This document shows positions 45,501 to 58,584 of a stretch of 64,000 nucleotides of DNA, in pieces. The position numbers and the translations under genes are program-made. The notes beneath the pieces are model-generated. The model made no database searches, had not been told where the DNA came from, and was given only the letters and a program-made list of their open reading frames with translations. The stretch is from Macrostomum hystrix (taxonomy: Eukaryota > Platyhelminthes > Macrostomidae): contig CATNEN010000013.1 in the NCBI GenBank assembly GCA_950097015.1, positions 855,895 through 919,894 on the forward strand. The letters are read 5' to 3'. How positions within the stretch are numbered: the stretch's first letter is position 1; the number at the start of each line of letters is the position of its first letter.

Positions 45501-48500
45501 AAGACAGGGCATTGTTGGGACATGCAGTTCAAAGTGTGTTCTGATAAAACAGGGCATTTTTAGGACATGCAGAACAAAGTGTGTCGCGATAAAACAGGGC
45601 ATTGTTGGGACATGCAGATCAAAGTGTGTTTCGATTCAACAGGGCATTGTTGGGACACAAGAGATTATGTAAAGTGCATGCAGGAGATAAAAGTGTTCAA
45701 TGTTTTCTCCCTTGTGTGCAGATTCGGTTGCTAAGGAAAAGAAGAAGCGAGGCAGCAGCGGCAACGGCCCTTCGGCTCCAAAGTCTGTCAAATTTGACGA
45801 TGTCAGCGGCGCCTCAAATCGATCCGCTAATTCTGAGAGCGGAAGCGTCGGTGTCGATTCGCTTCCTTCTGCAGCTTCACAGACTGCCAAACTGGACGAT
45901 CTCAGCAGCGCCTCCAATCGATCCGCTGATTCTGAGAGACAAGTCAGCTGCATTGATTCGTTTCCTCCTGCAGCTTCACACACTGCCAAACTGGACGATG
46001 TTAGCAGCGCCTCCGATCGACCTGGTGAGTCCCGCTTGACAATGCCATATGAATAAGAGCTAAAACAGACCAATTTTAGCATTGAAATATTAAAAACGCA
46101 TTTCCTGGAACACTGCTGAAAGACACTAAACAGTCGGCATTTTTCAGCTTAGAAGACAGGGCATTGTTGGGACATGCAGTTCAAAGTGTGTTCTGATAAA
46201 ACAGGGCATTTTTAGGACATGCAGAACAAAGTGTGTCGCGATAAAACAGGGCATTGTTGGGACATGCAGATCAAAGTGTGTTTCGATTCAACAGGGCATT
46301 GTTGGGACACAAGAGATTATGTAAAGTGCATGCAGGAGATAAAAGTGTTCAATGTTTTCTCCCTTGTGTGCAGATTCGGTTGCTAAGGAAAAGAAGAAGC
46401 GAGGCAGCAGCGGCAACGGCCCTTCGGCTCCAAAGTCTGTCAAATTTGACGATGTCAGCGGCGCCTCAAATCGATCCGCTAATTCTGAGAGCGGAAGCGT
46501 CGGTGTCGATTCGCTTCCTTCTGCAGCTTCACAGACTGCCAAACTGGACGATCTCAGCAGCGCCTCCAATCGATCCGCTGATTCTGAGAGACAAGTCAGC
46601 TGCATTGATTCGTTTCCTCCTGCAGCTTCACACACTGCCAAACTGGACGATCTCAGCAGCGCCTCCAATCGATCCGCTGATTATGAGAGACAAGTCAGCT
46701 GCCTTGATTCGCTTCCTCCTGCAGCTTCACACACTGCCAAACTGGACGATCTCAGCAGCGCCTCCAATCGATCCGCTGATTATGAGAGACAAGTCAGCTG
46801 CCTTGATTCGCTTCCTCCTGCAGCTTCACACACTGCCAAACTGGACGATCTCAGCAGCGCCTCCAATCGATCCGCTGATTCTGAGAGACAAGTCAGCTGC
46901 CTTGATTCGCTTCCTCCTGCAGCTTCACACACTGCCAAACTGGACGATGTTAGCAGCGCCTCCGATCGACCTGGTGAGTCCCGCTTGACAATGCCATATG
47001 AATAAGAGCTAAAACAGACCAATTTTAGCATTGAAATATTAAAAACGCATTTCCTGGAACACTGCTGAAAGACACTAAACAGTCGGCATTTTTCGGCTTA
47101 GAAGACAGGGCATTGTTGGGACATGCAGTTCAAAGTGTGTTCTGATAAAACAGGGCATTTTTAGGACATGCAGAACAAAGTGTGTCGCGATAAAACAGGG
47201 CATTGTTGGGACATGCAGATCAAAGTGTGTTTCGATTCAACAGGGCATTGTTGGGACACAAGAGATTATGTAAAGTGCATGCAGGAGATAAAAGTGTTCA
47301 ATGTTTTCTCCCTTGTGTGCAGATTCGGTTGCTAAGGAAAAGAAGAAGCGAGGCAGCAGCGGCAACGGCCCTTCGGCTCCAAAGTCTGTCAAATTTGACG
47401 ATGTCAGCGGCGCCTCAAATCGATCCGCTAATTCTGAGAGCGGAAGCGTCGGTGTCGATTCGCTTCCTTCTGCAGCTTCACAGACTGCCAAACTGGACGA
47501 TCTCAGCAGCGCCTCCAATCGATCCGCTGATTCTGAGAGACAAGTCAGCTGCATTGATTCGTTTCCTCCTGCAGCTTCACACACTGCCAAACTGGACGAT
47601 CTCAGCAGCGCCTCCGATCGATCCGCTGATTCTGAGAGACAAGTCAGCTGCCTTGATTCGCTTCCTCCTGCAGCTTCACACACTGCCAAACTGGACGATG
47701 TTAGCAGCGCCTCCGATCGACCTGGTGAGTCCCGCTTGACAATGCCATATGAATAAGAGCTAAAACAGACCAATTTCAGCATTGAAATATTAAAAACGCA
47801 TTTCCTGGAACACTGCTGAAAGACACTAAACAGTCGGCATTTTTCAGCTTAGAAGACAGGGCATTGTTGGGACATGCAGTTCAAAGTGTGTTCTGATAAA
47901 ACAGGGCATTTTTAGGACATGCAGAACAAAGTGTGTCGCGATAAAACAGGGCATTGTTGGGACATGCAGATCAAAGTGTGTTTCGATTCAACAGGGCATT
48001 GTTGGGACACAAGAGATTATGTAAAGTGCATGCAGGAGATAAAAGTGTTCAATGTTTTCTCCCTTGTGTGCAGATTCGGTTGCTAAGAAAAAAAAGAAGC
48101 GAGGCAGCAGCGGCAACGGCCCTTTGGCTCCAAAGTCTGTCAAATTTGACGATGTCAGCAGCGCCTCTGATCGATCACCTGAGTTCAGGGGCAACGTCGG
48201 GACAGGCGTGATGTTTGAGAAGTTGTCTTTTGTTGGCCATTCTCAATGTTCTATTGAGGCTGACGCATTTTTGGGCGTGGCAGATGATGCTGCAACGTTT
48301 GCTCTTCTTGAACCAGTTACTGCAACGTTTACTCGAAGTGGATTGTCTTTTGCTGCTGGTTGCGGTGACCCGTATGCTTTGTCACCGTGTGACTCAGCCC
48401 AAGGCCTGGTGGATTCTGACTGTAATCTGGTTAATTGTGAACTAACCGAAGTTCCTGTCGAACATGTTTTACGTGATTTTAGCGATCTATCAATGCCATC

Positions 48501-51373
48501 TCAGCTTGTGAACTATGTTAGTACCGAAGAAGTAAAACATCATGAAAGTAGTCTTCATTCTCATCACGGTGATATGTTTGGCCCTCAGACGACACATGAA
48601 GTTTTACCTGAAGGCGGCTCAACTGTAAGACAAATCGAAGAGAACTCTGAATCTGTAGACTTTGATTTGCCGTGTAAAGCAGAAAAATGTCAACCTAAAG
48701 GCAGTGTAGTTTTGCAGAAGTTTGTTTCCTCGATTACCAAGATCCACCACTGCAAGTATTGTGGCAAAATGTTGACAAAAATCTCGAGACATTATAAAAC
48801 TTCTCACAAGAAGGAATCTGATGTTATGCGCATACTTAAGATGCACAACAAGTCACGCCGAAAGAGGGCGTTTAAAGCTTTAGAAAGTGAAGGCGACTTC
48901 GTTCATAATAGAATAGTGTTAGCAAAGCAAGAGGGAGAACTGATAATTGCTAGGCGGCAAAAGGACGATGAAAACAGTCCGGATGACTTTTTGCCTTGTC
49001 ATACGTGTTTTCAATTCATAAAAAAAGATCTTCTTTACCGACACAAGAATACTTGCTCAGGAAGCCTGCACGATATTCTTGAGGAAGACAGCAATGACAA
49101 TGAAAGTGAGGATTCAATAGACTCTGCGAAGTCAATGCAGGAAAAAGAAAACCGAAGTGTATCGACCAAATACTGCCAGCAGCTGTCACGCCTTCTATTG
49201 TCAAATCCGGCAGCGGGATCGAATCTCTTAGATCCTGAGTCAGAACTCTACAAGACCGTGCTGTCGAAGCTTGCTGCTGACGAGGTTTTTGATGTTATTT
49301 GTACGGAGGATCTTATTCTTCGTCTCGGAGAGCGGTATAGATCAAAGCAGAAGAAGCTTAATCGGCAGCATGTTTCAAGCGTTATCAGAGATGCTGCACG
49401 CATCTTAATCGAGCTTCGGAAAATTCACGGAAATCATAGCTTGAAGCATTTCTTACAGCCACACTTTTTCGACGACTGGATCGACATAATAAGAAAATTA
49501 TCTAAAGATGCACCATCATTTGCACTTCGAGCAGGAAATTTTATTCCTCATCTATGCAACATAGTGATTGGAGACGCCATCCGTAAAGGGGATGATAGTT
49601 TAAAAAAGTCAACGTCCGATTTCCTTACGTTGAAAACCACGGAGTACCATCCACTTGTCACCGCTAAATGCTTGAAAGAACTAAACGATAAAGCATCACG
49701 TCCACAGGACTCAGTGCCTCTGACGGAGGACATCGTCGCCGTCTCTACTTTTATTAAATCCGCAATCGCTAGAACAATTGAGGAGGCAGAAGATGCGCTA
49801 AAATGTAGTAAATCGCCAATGCCTCGTTTGTATCGCGAGCTTGTTTACTTGGTAATGACAAAACTAGCATTTTACAACCGACGTCGCTCAAGCGAGATTT
49901 CTGAATTGGATTTTGATCTTCTAAAGTCCATGCATCAATCCCACACGCATGAGGATTTGCATAAGTACATGTCACCGCTAGAGCAGAAACTGGCTAGCAG
50001 ATTAAAAATTGTCAACATAGCAGGGAAGAAAGGCCGCTCCGTCCCAATACTAATTGAACAGCTTTGCTGGAATGGAATCCTTTGCATTGAAAAGTGCAGA
50101 AAACAGGCCGGAGTCAAGGACAACAACAACTTCGTATTCGCCATTCCGGGCTACGATGAGTCTGTATACCGCTGTTCAGTTGCGATCGACCAAGTTGTAC
50201 GCCTCGGTAACTTGGAGTTGAAGAGACCGGAATTACTACGATCAAGATATTTGAGACGCCACTGCGCTACTGTTTCACAACTGCTTGATTTGACGTCAGC
50301 AGAACTAGACTGGCTTGCACGGCACCTTGGACATGACATAACAGTTCACAGGCAGTACTACAGAATGCACCAAAACACACTTGAGTTGACCAAAGTTTCA
50401 CGAATTCTGGAAATTATGGACAGCGGAAAACTTGGTCACTTTAAGGGCCGAAAACTCGAGGACATTACTTTAGAAGAAATGGACAGTGTGCTACCCATCG
50501 GAGCCGACGAAATCGACGTAGAAGCCTCTGCGTCCGCTGAACAAAGTAAGCAGCCGAAGCGAAGCAGCAGCAACGATTATTCAAACGATTGCTCGCCTTT
50601 AACGGTTGCTAAAGTCAGTCCAAGTCAGTCCAAGAGAGTTGGCCTCAGCAATCAAGGTCCAACGACTGCCCAACATGGCGACAGGTCACCACCGTCCAGC
50701 AAAGAAGACGGCATCACAGACAAGTTTTCCCGGAGAGTTGAAAAGGCAAACGCGAAACATTCAAAGGAAGCTTCGAAGTCAGGTGAGGAGACGATAAAAT
50801 AAAATAAATATCGTAATATATTCAGCTTGAAATCCTATATAAATAGGAGCTAAAGCAGGGCTGATAAACTTTTCGGTGTTAATATTAAAAACGCATTTCC
50901 TGGAACACTCCTGAAACTGAAAGACACTAAACAGTCGGCATCTCTCAGCTTAGAAAACAGGGCATTGTTGGGACATGCAGATCAAAGTGTAATGTGATTG
51001 TATTGAAGAGCACATTGTTAGGATATGCAGACCAAAATGTGTGTTCTCATTGTGTGAACTCCCTGATAGTGTTTTGACGACATAGTGCTAGGTTATGTTA
51101 TTGCTGTATGTATGGTAGGTATGGTATGGTATCTTATTTAAGTTAGATATTGCAGTGTTCCGCATTGCCTCATTACGTGCATATGTCTACTTTCCTTTTT
51201 CAGCAAAGCGGCTCACAGATGAACAGAAGAAGGATATGTGCGAGGCATTCGCTCACTTCATTCAACAAGGCACTCTTCCTGGGAAGAAGGATATTCTGGA
51301 GCTGCGGCCTGATTCGATGGCTAACATTGAATGGAAAAAAAATCAAAGACAATTTGAGGGTAGCAGTGGTTAA
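42550..51373 (+). CDS. Zinc-finger tyrosine-recombinase-like protein (11 exons)
   Basis: Exons: 42550-42779, 42883-42947, 43049-43228, 43307-43672, 44022-44522, 44872-45372, 45722-46024, 46374-46973, 47323-47724, 48074-50782, 51204-51373. All are GT-AG and phase-compatible; the 6,027-nt sum is 2,008 codons plus stop. The N-terminus is Lys-rich, then a small unrecognised domain. Exons 4-9 encode a Ser-rich, 33-residue repeat. Exon 10 has two zinc fingers (C1276, C1279, H1289, H1294; C1358, C1361, H1373, C1377) and a tyrosine-recombinase core: 'YNRRRSSEISELDF' (box I Arg1654), 'AGKKGRSVPI' (beta-hairpin Lys1701), 'YLRRHCATVSQ' (Arg1777), 'LARHLGHDITVHRQYY' (His1803, Tyr1811/1812). The HxxR box has Arg in place of His. 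Exon 11 'KRLTDEQKKDMCEAFAHFIQ' plus 'PGKKD' looks SANT/Myb-like. Such enzymes cut and rejoin DNA through a Tyr-DNA link. It resembles Crypton-type or Crypton-derived animal genes; whether it is mobile or domesticated is open. Confidence 0.82.
43307..48073 (+). repeat. Tandem exon-intron amplification in the recombinase-like gene
   Basis: A phase 1-1 exon starting 'attcggttgctaaggaaaag' and ending 'ctccgatcgacctg' occurs five times (501, 501, 303, 600 and 402 bp). The beginning of exon 10 is a sixth copy. All six intervening introns (43673-44021, 44523-44871, 45373-45721, 46025-46373, 46974-47322, 47725-48073) are exactly 349 bp and near identical. Exon lengths differ by multiples of 99 bp, the size of an internal 33-residue repeat (DSERQVSC, LDSLPPAASHTAKLDDLS, SASNRSA). 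Each intron also holds three copies of a roughly 45-bp repeat starting 'cagggcattgttgggacatg'. Confidence 0.95.
50783..51203 (+). repeat. Last intron: a diverged copy of the amplified intron
   Basis: 'ttaatattaaaaacgcattt', 'cctggaacact', 'gaaagacactaaacagtcgg' and 'cagggcattgttgggacatg' occur here in the same order as in the six 349-bp introns, with substitutions and indels. The end of exon 10 ('agtcagtccaagagag') likewise resembles the start of exon 4. The amplification therefore has an older layer that includes the ancestor of this junction. Confidence 0.8.
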
Positions 51374-52374
51374 GGCTCGCAACAATTAGTAAAAGAAGTA
51401 ATTCGGCTTTCTTGCTTTTCGGGACTAATAGTTGCAATTTTCTGAATTAAAAAAAGAGCTATTACTTATCAAATGAGATAAGTTACATGACATCAACAAA
51501 ATGATGCTTCAAACACAGGATATGTGTCGTTTGTATGTAATTTTGTGTAGCAAAGGACTCTGGGTGGACAACATTTGTATCAGAAGGTTTTTTTAAGCTA
51601 GTTTATTGGTCTTGCTGTTACTTTTATATTAGTAGACTCAGTCTGAATATTATTGTTAGTAAGATGCGAGGATTTTAATTCAATGCCCTTTTCACTGCTG
51701 GTACAACAGTACCAATACAAAACAGTACAACAGTAAATTACGGAAGCTCTGTACCTTTTTGGAAAGGAGAAGAAAAAAGATTTACAGCTATTTACATCAG
51801 TAGACACTAGACAATGACCAATAAGGAGTGCGTGCTAGCTTTGCTTTGGGCGGCGGGCGGGTCTAGCTGTCAATATTTGTCATTGTTCTTTTATTTTCAT
51901 TGTAATTTCATTATCCTTTCAATATTGTCTGTTTTTTTCACGCTTTATGCCCAATAATCAATTCATCGTGAACTTATTCAGATATAATCATTTTAATGTT
52001 TTATTAAAAGAAACAGACGAGCATGAGCAGGAAACAATGCCACCTTGCACACACTACTGCTACAGAATGGAATGGATGGCTGGGGAAGGGGCACGGAGCA
52101 GCTGATGGGCTACAGGCACTGCGGCACTTTCGATCCGCTTTAACAAGAAAATAAAGGGAGGGAATTTTCCCCAGCGCGATAAAAAGATTCCTTATTGATT
52201 TAATGCGTGATAAAATAGGATTAGACAAATAGCTACCAGTTTCTATTGCCATGCTACTTTTGAGACTACTGTTGTCTAATCATTTTATCACTAATTAAAT
52301 CAATTAGTATGCTTTTATCGCTTTTCGTGTTTAATCATCAGTGATTTATTATTTTCGTGCTTCTTTGTATGTCT
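51374..52374. other. 3' flank of the recombinase-like gene
   Basis: AT-rich unique sequence with no supported exon. I could not fix a poly(A) signal and saw no terminal repeat that would mark a transposon end. Confidence 0.4.
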
Positions 52375-52840
52375 CATCTATTTTATCGCCAGTTAAATCA
52401 ATTATTTCATTTTATTGCTTTCTATGCCTTATCTTCTACTTATCGCAGTTTAATTCAGCAGTTATCATTTTAATCCCTCTTTTAATGTCTAATTATCCAT
52501 TTTATCGCCATTTAAATCAATTATTTCATTTTTATTGCTCTCTATGCCTAATCTTCTACTTATCGCAGTTTAATTCAGCAGTTATCATTTTAATGCCTCT
52601 TTTTTAATGTCTAATTATCCATTTTATCGCCATTTAAATCAATTATTTCATTTTATTGCTTTCTATGCCTAATCTTCTACTTATCGCAGTTTAATTCAGC
52701 AGTTATCATTTTAATGCCTTTTTTTAATGTCTAATTATCCATTTTATCGCCATTTAAATCAATGATTTCATTTTTATTGCTTTCTATGCTTAATCTTCTA
52801 CTTATCGCAGTTTAATTCAGCAGTTATCATTTAAAGCTTT
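52375..52840 (+). repeat. Tandem repeat of about 120 bp
   Basis: About four copies containing 'attttatcgccatttaaatc', 'cttctacttatcgcagttta' and 'attcagcagttatcatttta', spaced 120 bp apart. Very AT-rich. The left edge (52,270-52,375) decays into degenerate copies. Confidence 0.9.
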
Positions 52841-53594
52841 TTTTTAAGTCTAAAATTATACGAGTATATTTTCACATTTTTTCATCTTTCATATAACTTC
52901 TAAATATTTGTCAATTCGATAAATAATTATTCACTGGACATTCACAAACATAATTTTTTTAAATATAATTAATTATCGTTTCTTTATATTAAAGTTTGTT
53001 ATATTCCCGCTCAGTTTTTTTCACAATGGACCTTAATCTTTCTTAGTGCAGGACCCATTCGACGCACCAAAAATGCGTATTAGACTTCTATTAGTAAGTG
53101 GAGAGTGCATTTGATCCTAAAATGTTTTAAAACAGTGTTGGACGCATGTGTCGGGACACGTGTGTGTATAATTTTTCGTGTGTCCGTGCAGTCCCTATAA
53201 GTGCCCACTTTTATACAAGTGGCCAATAAATGCCCGGTGCCCGTTTGTGTGTGTGAGTGTGTGTGTGAGTGTGTGTGTGAGTGTGTGTGTGAGTGTGTGT
53301 GTGAGTGTGTGTGTGTGTGTGAGTGTGAGTGAGTGTGTCGCAAATAGCCATGCATTAATTCGAGTTCCTTGACCACTTAAGTCCTTATAGCCACTGAGTG
53401 AAATATTAGCATACCATGCTAAGGTATAGGATTGAGAGATCATTTATTTATTTGTAACAGTCCATTAGACTTGTGGCTGTTAAACAAATGTTATTGTAAT
53501 GAAGAAAGTTTTTTTATCACTCAGAAAATTCTGGATAAAAAAGGGAAAAAACTACCTTTTTACACGCACTTACAAACAATAACCAGAAAGCATA
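52841..53594. other. Spacer with a GT microsatellite
   Basis: AT-rich sequence. 53,245-53,335 is a 'gtgtgtgtga' microsatellite of the same type as at 41,058-41,112. Nothing else is supported. Confidence 0.5.
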
Positions 53595-56500
53595 TCATTG
53601 TCCTCTGTCCATCAGTAGCTAATAGGCATCATTCTCCTCTGTCCATCAGTAGCTAATGGGCATCATTCTCCTCTGTCCATCAGTAGCTAATAGGCATCAT
53701 TCTCCTCTGTCCATCAGTAGCTAATAGGCATCATTCTCCTCTGTCCATCAGTAGCTAATAGGCATCATTCTCCTCTGTCCATCTAGCTAATAGGCATCAT
53801 TCTCCTCTGTCCATCAGTAGCTAATAGACATTCTCCTCTGTCCATCAGTAGCTAATAGGCATCATTCTCCTCTGTCCATCAGTAGCTAATAGGCATCATT
53901 CTCCTCTGTCCATCAGTAGCTAATAGGCATCATTCTCCTCTGTCCATCAGTAGCTAATGGACATCATTCTCCTCTGTCCATCAGTAGCTAATAGGCATCA
54001 TTCTCCTCTGTCCATCAGTAGCTAATAGGCATCATTCTCCTCTGTCCATCAGTAGCTAATAGGCATCATTCTCCTCTGTCCATCAGTAGCTAATAGGCAT
54101 CATTCTCCTCTGTCCATCAGTAGCTAATGGGCATCATTCTCCTCTGTCCATCTAGCTAATAGGCATCATTCTCCTCTGTCCATCAGTAGCTAATGGACAT
54201 CATTCTCCTCTGTCCATCAGTAGCTAATAGGCATCATTCTCCTCTGTCCATCAGTAGCTAATAGGCATCATTCTCCTCTGTCCATCTAGCTAATAGGCAT
54301 CATTCTCCTCTGTCCATCAGTAGCTAATAGGCATCATTCTCCTCTGTCCATCAGTAGCTAATAGGCATCATTCTCCTCTGTCCATCAGTAGCTAATAGGC
54401 ATCATTCTCCTCTGTCCATCAGTAGCTAATAGGCATCATTCTCCTCTGTCCATCAGTAGCTAATAGGCATCATTCTCCTCTGTCCATCAGTAGCTAATGG
54501 ACATCATTCTCCTCTGTCCATCAGTAGCTAATAGGCATCATTCTCCTCTGTCCATCAGTAGCTAATAGGCATCATTCTCCTCTGTCCATCAGTAGCTAAT
54601 AGGCATCATTCTCCTCTGTCCATCAGTAGCTAATAGGCATCATTCTCCTCTGTCCATCAGTAGCTAATAGGCATCATTCTCCTCTGTCCATCAGTAGCTA
54701 ATGGACATCATTCTCCTCTGTCCATCAGTAGCTAATGGGCATCATTCTCCTCTGTCCATCTAGCTAATAGGCATCATTTTCCTCTGTCCATCAGTAGCTA
54801 ATAGGCATCATTCTCCTCTGTCCATCAGTAGCTAATAGGCATCATTCTCCTCTGTCCATCAGTAGCTAATAGGCATCATTCTCCTCTGTCCATCAGTAGC
54901 TAATGGACATCATTCTCCTCTGTCCATCAGTAGCTAATGGGCATCATTCTCCTCTGTCCATCTAGCTAATAGGCATCATTCTCCTCTGTCCATCAGTAGC
55001 TAATGGACATCATTCTCCTCTGTCCATCAGTAGCTAATAGGCATCATTCTCCTCTGTCCATCAGTAGCTAATAGGCATCATTCTCCTCTGTCCATCAGTA
55101 GCTAATAGGCATCATTCTCCTCTGTCCATCAGTAGCTAATAGGCATCATTCTCCTCTGTCCATCAGTAGCTAATGGACATCATTCTCCTCTGTCCATCAG
55201 TAGCTAATAGGCATCATTCTCCTCTGTCCATCAGTAGCTAATGGACATCATTCTCCTCTGTCCATCAGTAGCTAATAGGCATCATTCTCCTCTGTCCATC
55301 AGTAGCTAATAGGCATCATTCTCCTCTGTCCATCAGTAGCTAATAGGCATCATTCTCCTCTGTCCATCAGTAGCTAATAGGCATCATTCTCCTCTGTCCA
55401 TCAGTAGCTAATAGGCATCATTCTCCTCTGTCCATCAGTAGCTAATAGGCATCATTCTCCTCTGTCCATCAGTAGCTAATGGACATCATTCTCCTCTGTC
55501 CATCAGTAGCTAATAGGCATCATTCTCCTCTGTCCATCTAGCTAATAGGTATCATTCTCCTCTGTCCATCAGTAGCTAATAGGCATCATTCTCCTCTGTC
55601 CATCAGTAGCTAATAGGCATCATTCTCCTCTGTCCATCAGTAGCTAATAGGCATCATTCTCCTCTGTCCATCAGTAGCTAATAGGCATCATTCTCCTCTG
55701 TCCATCAGTAGCTAATAGGCATCATTCTCCTCTGTCCATCAGTAGCTAATGGGCATCATTCTCCTCTGTCCATCTAGCTAATAGGCATCATTCTCCTCTG
55801 TCCATCAGTAGCTAATAGGGCATCATTCTCCTCTGTCCATCAGTAGCTAATAGGCATCATTCTCCTCTGTCCATCAGTAGCTAATGGGCATCATTCTCCT
55901 CTGTCCATCAGTAGCTAATAGGCATCATTCTCCTCTGTCCATCGTAGCTAATAGGCATCATTCTCCTCTGTCCATCAGTAGCTAATAGGCATCATTCTCC
56001 TCTGTCCATCAGTAGCTAATGGACATCATTCTCCTCTGTCCATCAGTAGCTAATGGGCATCATTCTCCTCTGTCCATCAGTAGCTAATAGGCATCATTCT
56101 CCTCTGTCCATCAGTAGCTAATAGGCATCATTCTCCTCTGTCCATCAGTAGCTAATAGGCATCATTCTCCTCTGTCCGTCAGTAGCTAATAGGCATCATT
56201 CTCCTCTGTCCATCAGTAGCTAATAGGCATCATTCTCCTCTGTCCATCAGTAGCTAATGGGCATCATTCTCCTCTGTCCATCTAGCTAATAGGCATCATT
56301 CTCCTCTGTCCATCAGTAGCTAATAGGCATCATTCTCCTCTGTCCATCAGTAGCTAATAGGCATCATTCTCCTCTGTCCATCTAGCTAATAGGCATCATT
56401 CTCCTCTGTCCATCAGTAGCTAATAGGCATCATTCTCCTCTGTCCATCAGTAGCTAATGGACATCATTCTCCTCTGTCCATCAGTAGCTAATAGGCATCA

Positions 56501-58048
56501 TTCTCCTCTGTCCATCAGTAGCTAATAGGCATCATTCTCCTCTGTCCATCAGTAGCTAATAGGCATCATTCTCCTCTGTCCATCAGTAGCTAATAGGCAT
56601 CATTCTCCTCTGTCCATCAGTAGCTAATAGGCATCATTCTCCTCTGTCCATCAGTAGCTAATAGGCATCATTCTCCTCTGTCCATCAGTAGCTAATGGAC
56701 ATCATTCTCCTCTGTCCATCAGTAGCTAATAGGCATCATTCTCCTCTGTCCATCAGTAGCTAATGGACATCATTCTCCTCTGTCCATCAGTAGCTAATGG
56801 GCATCATTCTCCTCTGTCCATCTAGCTAATAGGCATCATTCTCCTCTGTCCATCAGTAGCTAATAGGCATCATTCTCCTCTGTCCATCAGTAGCTAATAG
56901 GCATCATTCTCCTCTGTCCATCAGTAGCTAATAGGCATCATTCTCCTCTGTCCATCAGTAGCTAATAGGCATCATTCTCCTCTGTCCATCAGTAGCTAAT
57001 AGGCATCATTCTCCTCTGTCCATCAGTAGCTAATAGGCATCATTCTCCTCTGTCCATCAGTAGCTAATAGGCATCATTCTCCTCTGTCCATCAGTAGCTA
57101 ATAGGCATCATTCCCCTCTGTCCATCAGTAGCTAATAGGCATCATTCTCCTCTGTCCATCAGTAGCTAATAGGCATCATTCTCCTCTGTCCATCAGTAGC
57201 TAATAGGCATCATTCTCCTCTGTCCATCAGTAGCTAATAGGCATCATTCTCCTCTGTCCATCAGTAGCTAATAGGCATCATTCTCCTCTGTCCATCAGTA
57301 GCTAATAGGCATCATTCTCCTCTGTCCATCAGTAGCTAATGGACATCATTCTCCTCTGTCCATCAGTAGCTAATAGGCATCATTCTCCTCTGTCCATCAG
57401 TAGCTAATAGGCATCATTCTCCTCTGTCCATCAGTAGCTAATAGGCATCATTCTCCTCTGTCCATCAGTAGCTAATAGGCATCATTCTCCTCTGTCCATC
57501 AGTAGCTAATGGACATAATTCTCCTCTGTCCATCAGTAGCTAATAGGAATCATTCTCCTCTGTCCATCAGTAGCTAATGGACATCATTCTCCTCTGTCCA
57601 TCAGTAGCTAATAGGCATCATTCTCCTCTGTCCATCAGTAGCTAATAGGCATCATTCTCCTCTGTCCATCAGTAGCTAATAGGCATCATTCTCCTCTGTC
57701 CATCAGTAGCTAATAGGTATCATTCTCCTCTGTCCATCAGTAGCTAATAGGCATCATTCTCCTCTGTCCATCAGTAGCTAATAGGTATCATTCTCCTCTG
57801 TCCATCAGTAGCTAATAGGCATCATTCTCCTCTGTCCATCAGTAGCTAATAGGCATCATTCCCCTCTGTCCATCAGTAGCTAATAGGCATCATTCTCCTC
57901 TGTCCATCAGTAGCTAATGGGCATCATTCTCCTCTGTCCATCAGTAGCTAATAGGTATCATTCTCCTCTGTCCATCAGTAGCTAATAGGCATCATTCTCC
58001 TCTGTCCATCAGTAGCTAATAGGCATCATTCTCCTCTGTCCATCAGTG
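53595..58048 (+). repeat. 34-bp minisatellite, about 130 copies
   Basis: Unit 'cattctcctctgtccatcag' plus 'tagctaataggcat', highly homogeneous over 4.45 kb. Recurrent variants are 'taatggac', 'taatgggc' and a 30-bp form lacking 'cagt' ('gtccatctagc'). Variants recur in ordered groups, for example 'atgggcatc' followed by 'ccatctagc', which points to multi-unit duplication. It is the longest array in the window. Confidence 0.97.
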
Positions 58049-58584
58049 AATAATCAAATAATCACAAATAACTGACAGACACGAAAAACACGACTTAATA
58101 ATTGCTGTTATTTACGATATTTTATTACTTGTTACGATCTTCACGATAAACGAGTATTATTAGCATATTATAAAGCAAATAAGGTGAAACAAATACGAAA
58201 TTACGTATTTCACAGTACGTAATAAAGGGCTGGTGCATTTACGCAAAATATAAGATGTGCAACTCTCTACTACTAAATAGTTTCCATGGAGACTGTGACG
58301 CAAGTTACCAAGTTATACAAATACAAAATAGAGAAAAACACACAAGAATTGTGACGCGTGCCACAGTTAAATATCAAGTGACGCGAGTGTAAAAATGAAC
58401 ATTGACAAAAATGAGAGAAAATTATTTGAAGATCTAAAGTCGAAACAAGCATTTAGCACAAGAAAGAATGATCTAGAAATGGCTCCTGATTCTAGAAAAT
58501 GTCTGATAGCTAAATAGAGATTAAAAAGTCCTTTGTAAAAAACATGAAAAATGAAAATATGTCCTAAAATTATAATCCGAAAAC
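58049..58584. other. No recognised feature
   Basis: AT-rich unique sequence between the 34-bp array and the 3' boundary of ASCL copy 2. Confidence 0.45.

Noticed and set aside
43545-47782. Minus-strand frames of 61-181 codons over the recombinase gene's repeat exons
   Set aside because: Antisense shadows repeated with each module; they run through the splice sites of the sense gene.
53595-58048. CRISPR-like direct repeats
   Set aside because: There are no spacers; the units are contiguous and the genome is eukaryotic.
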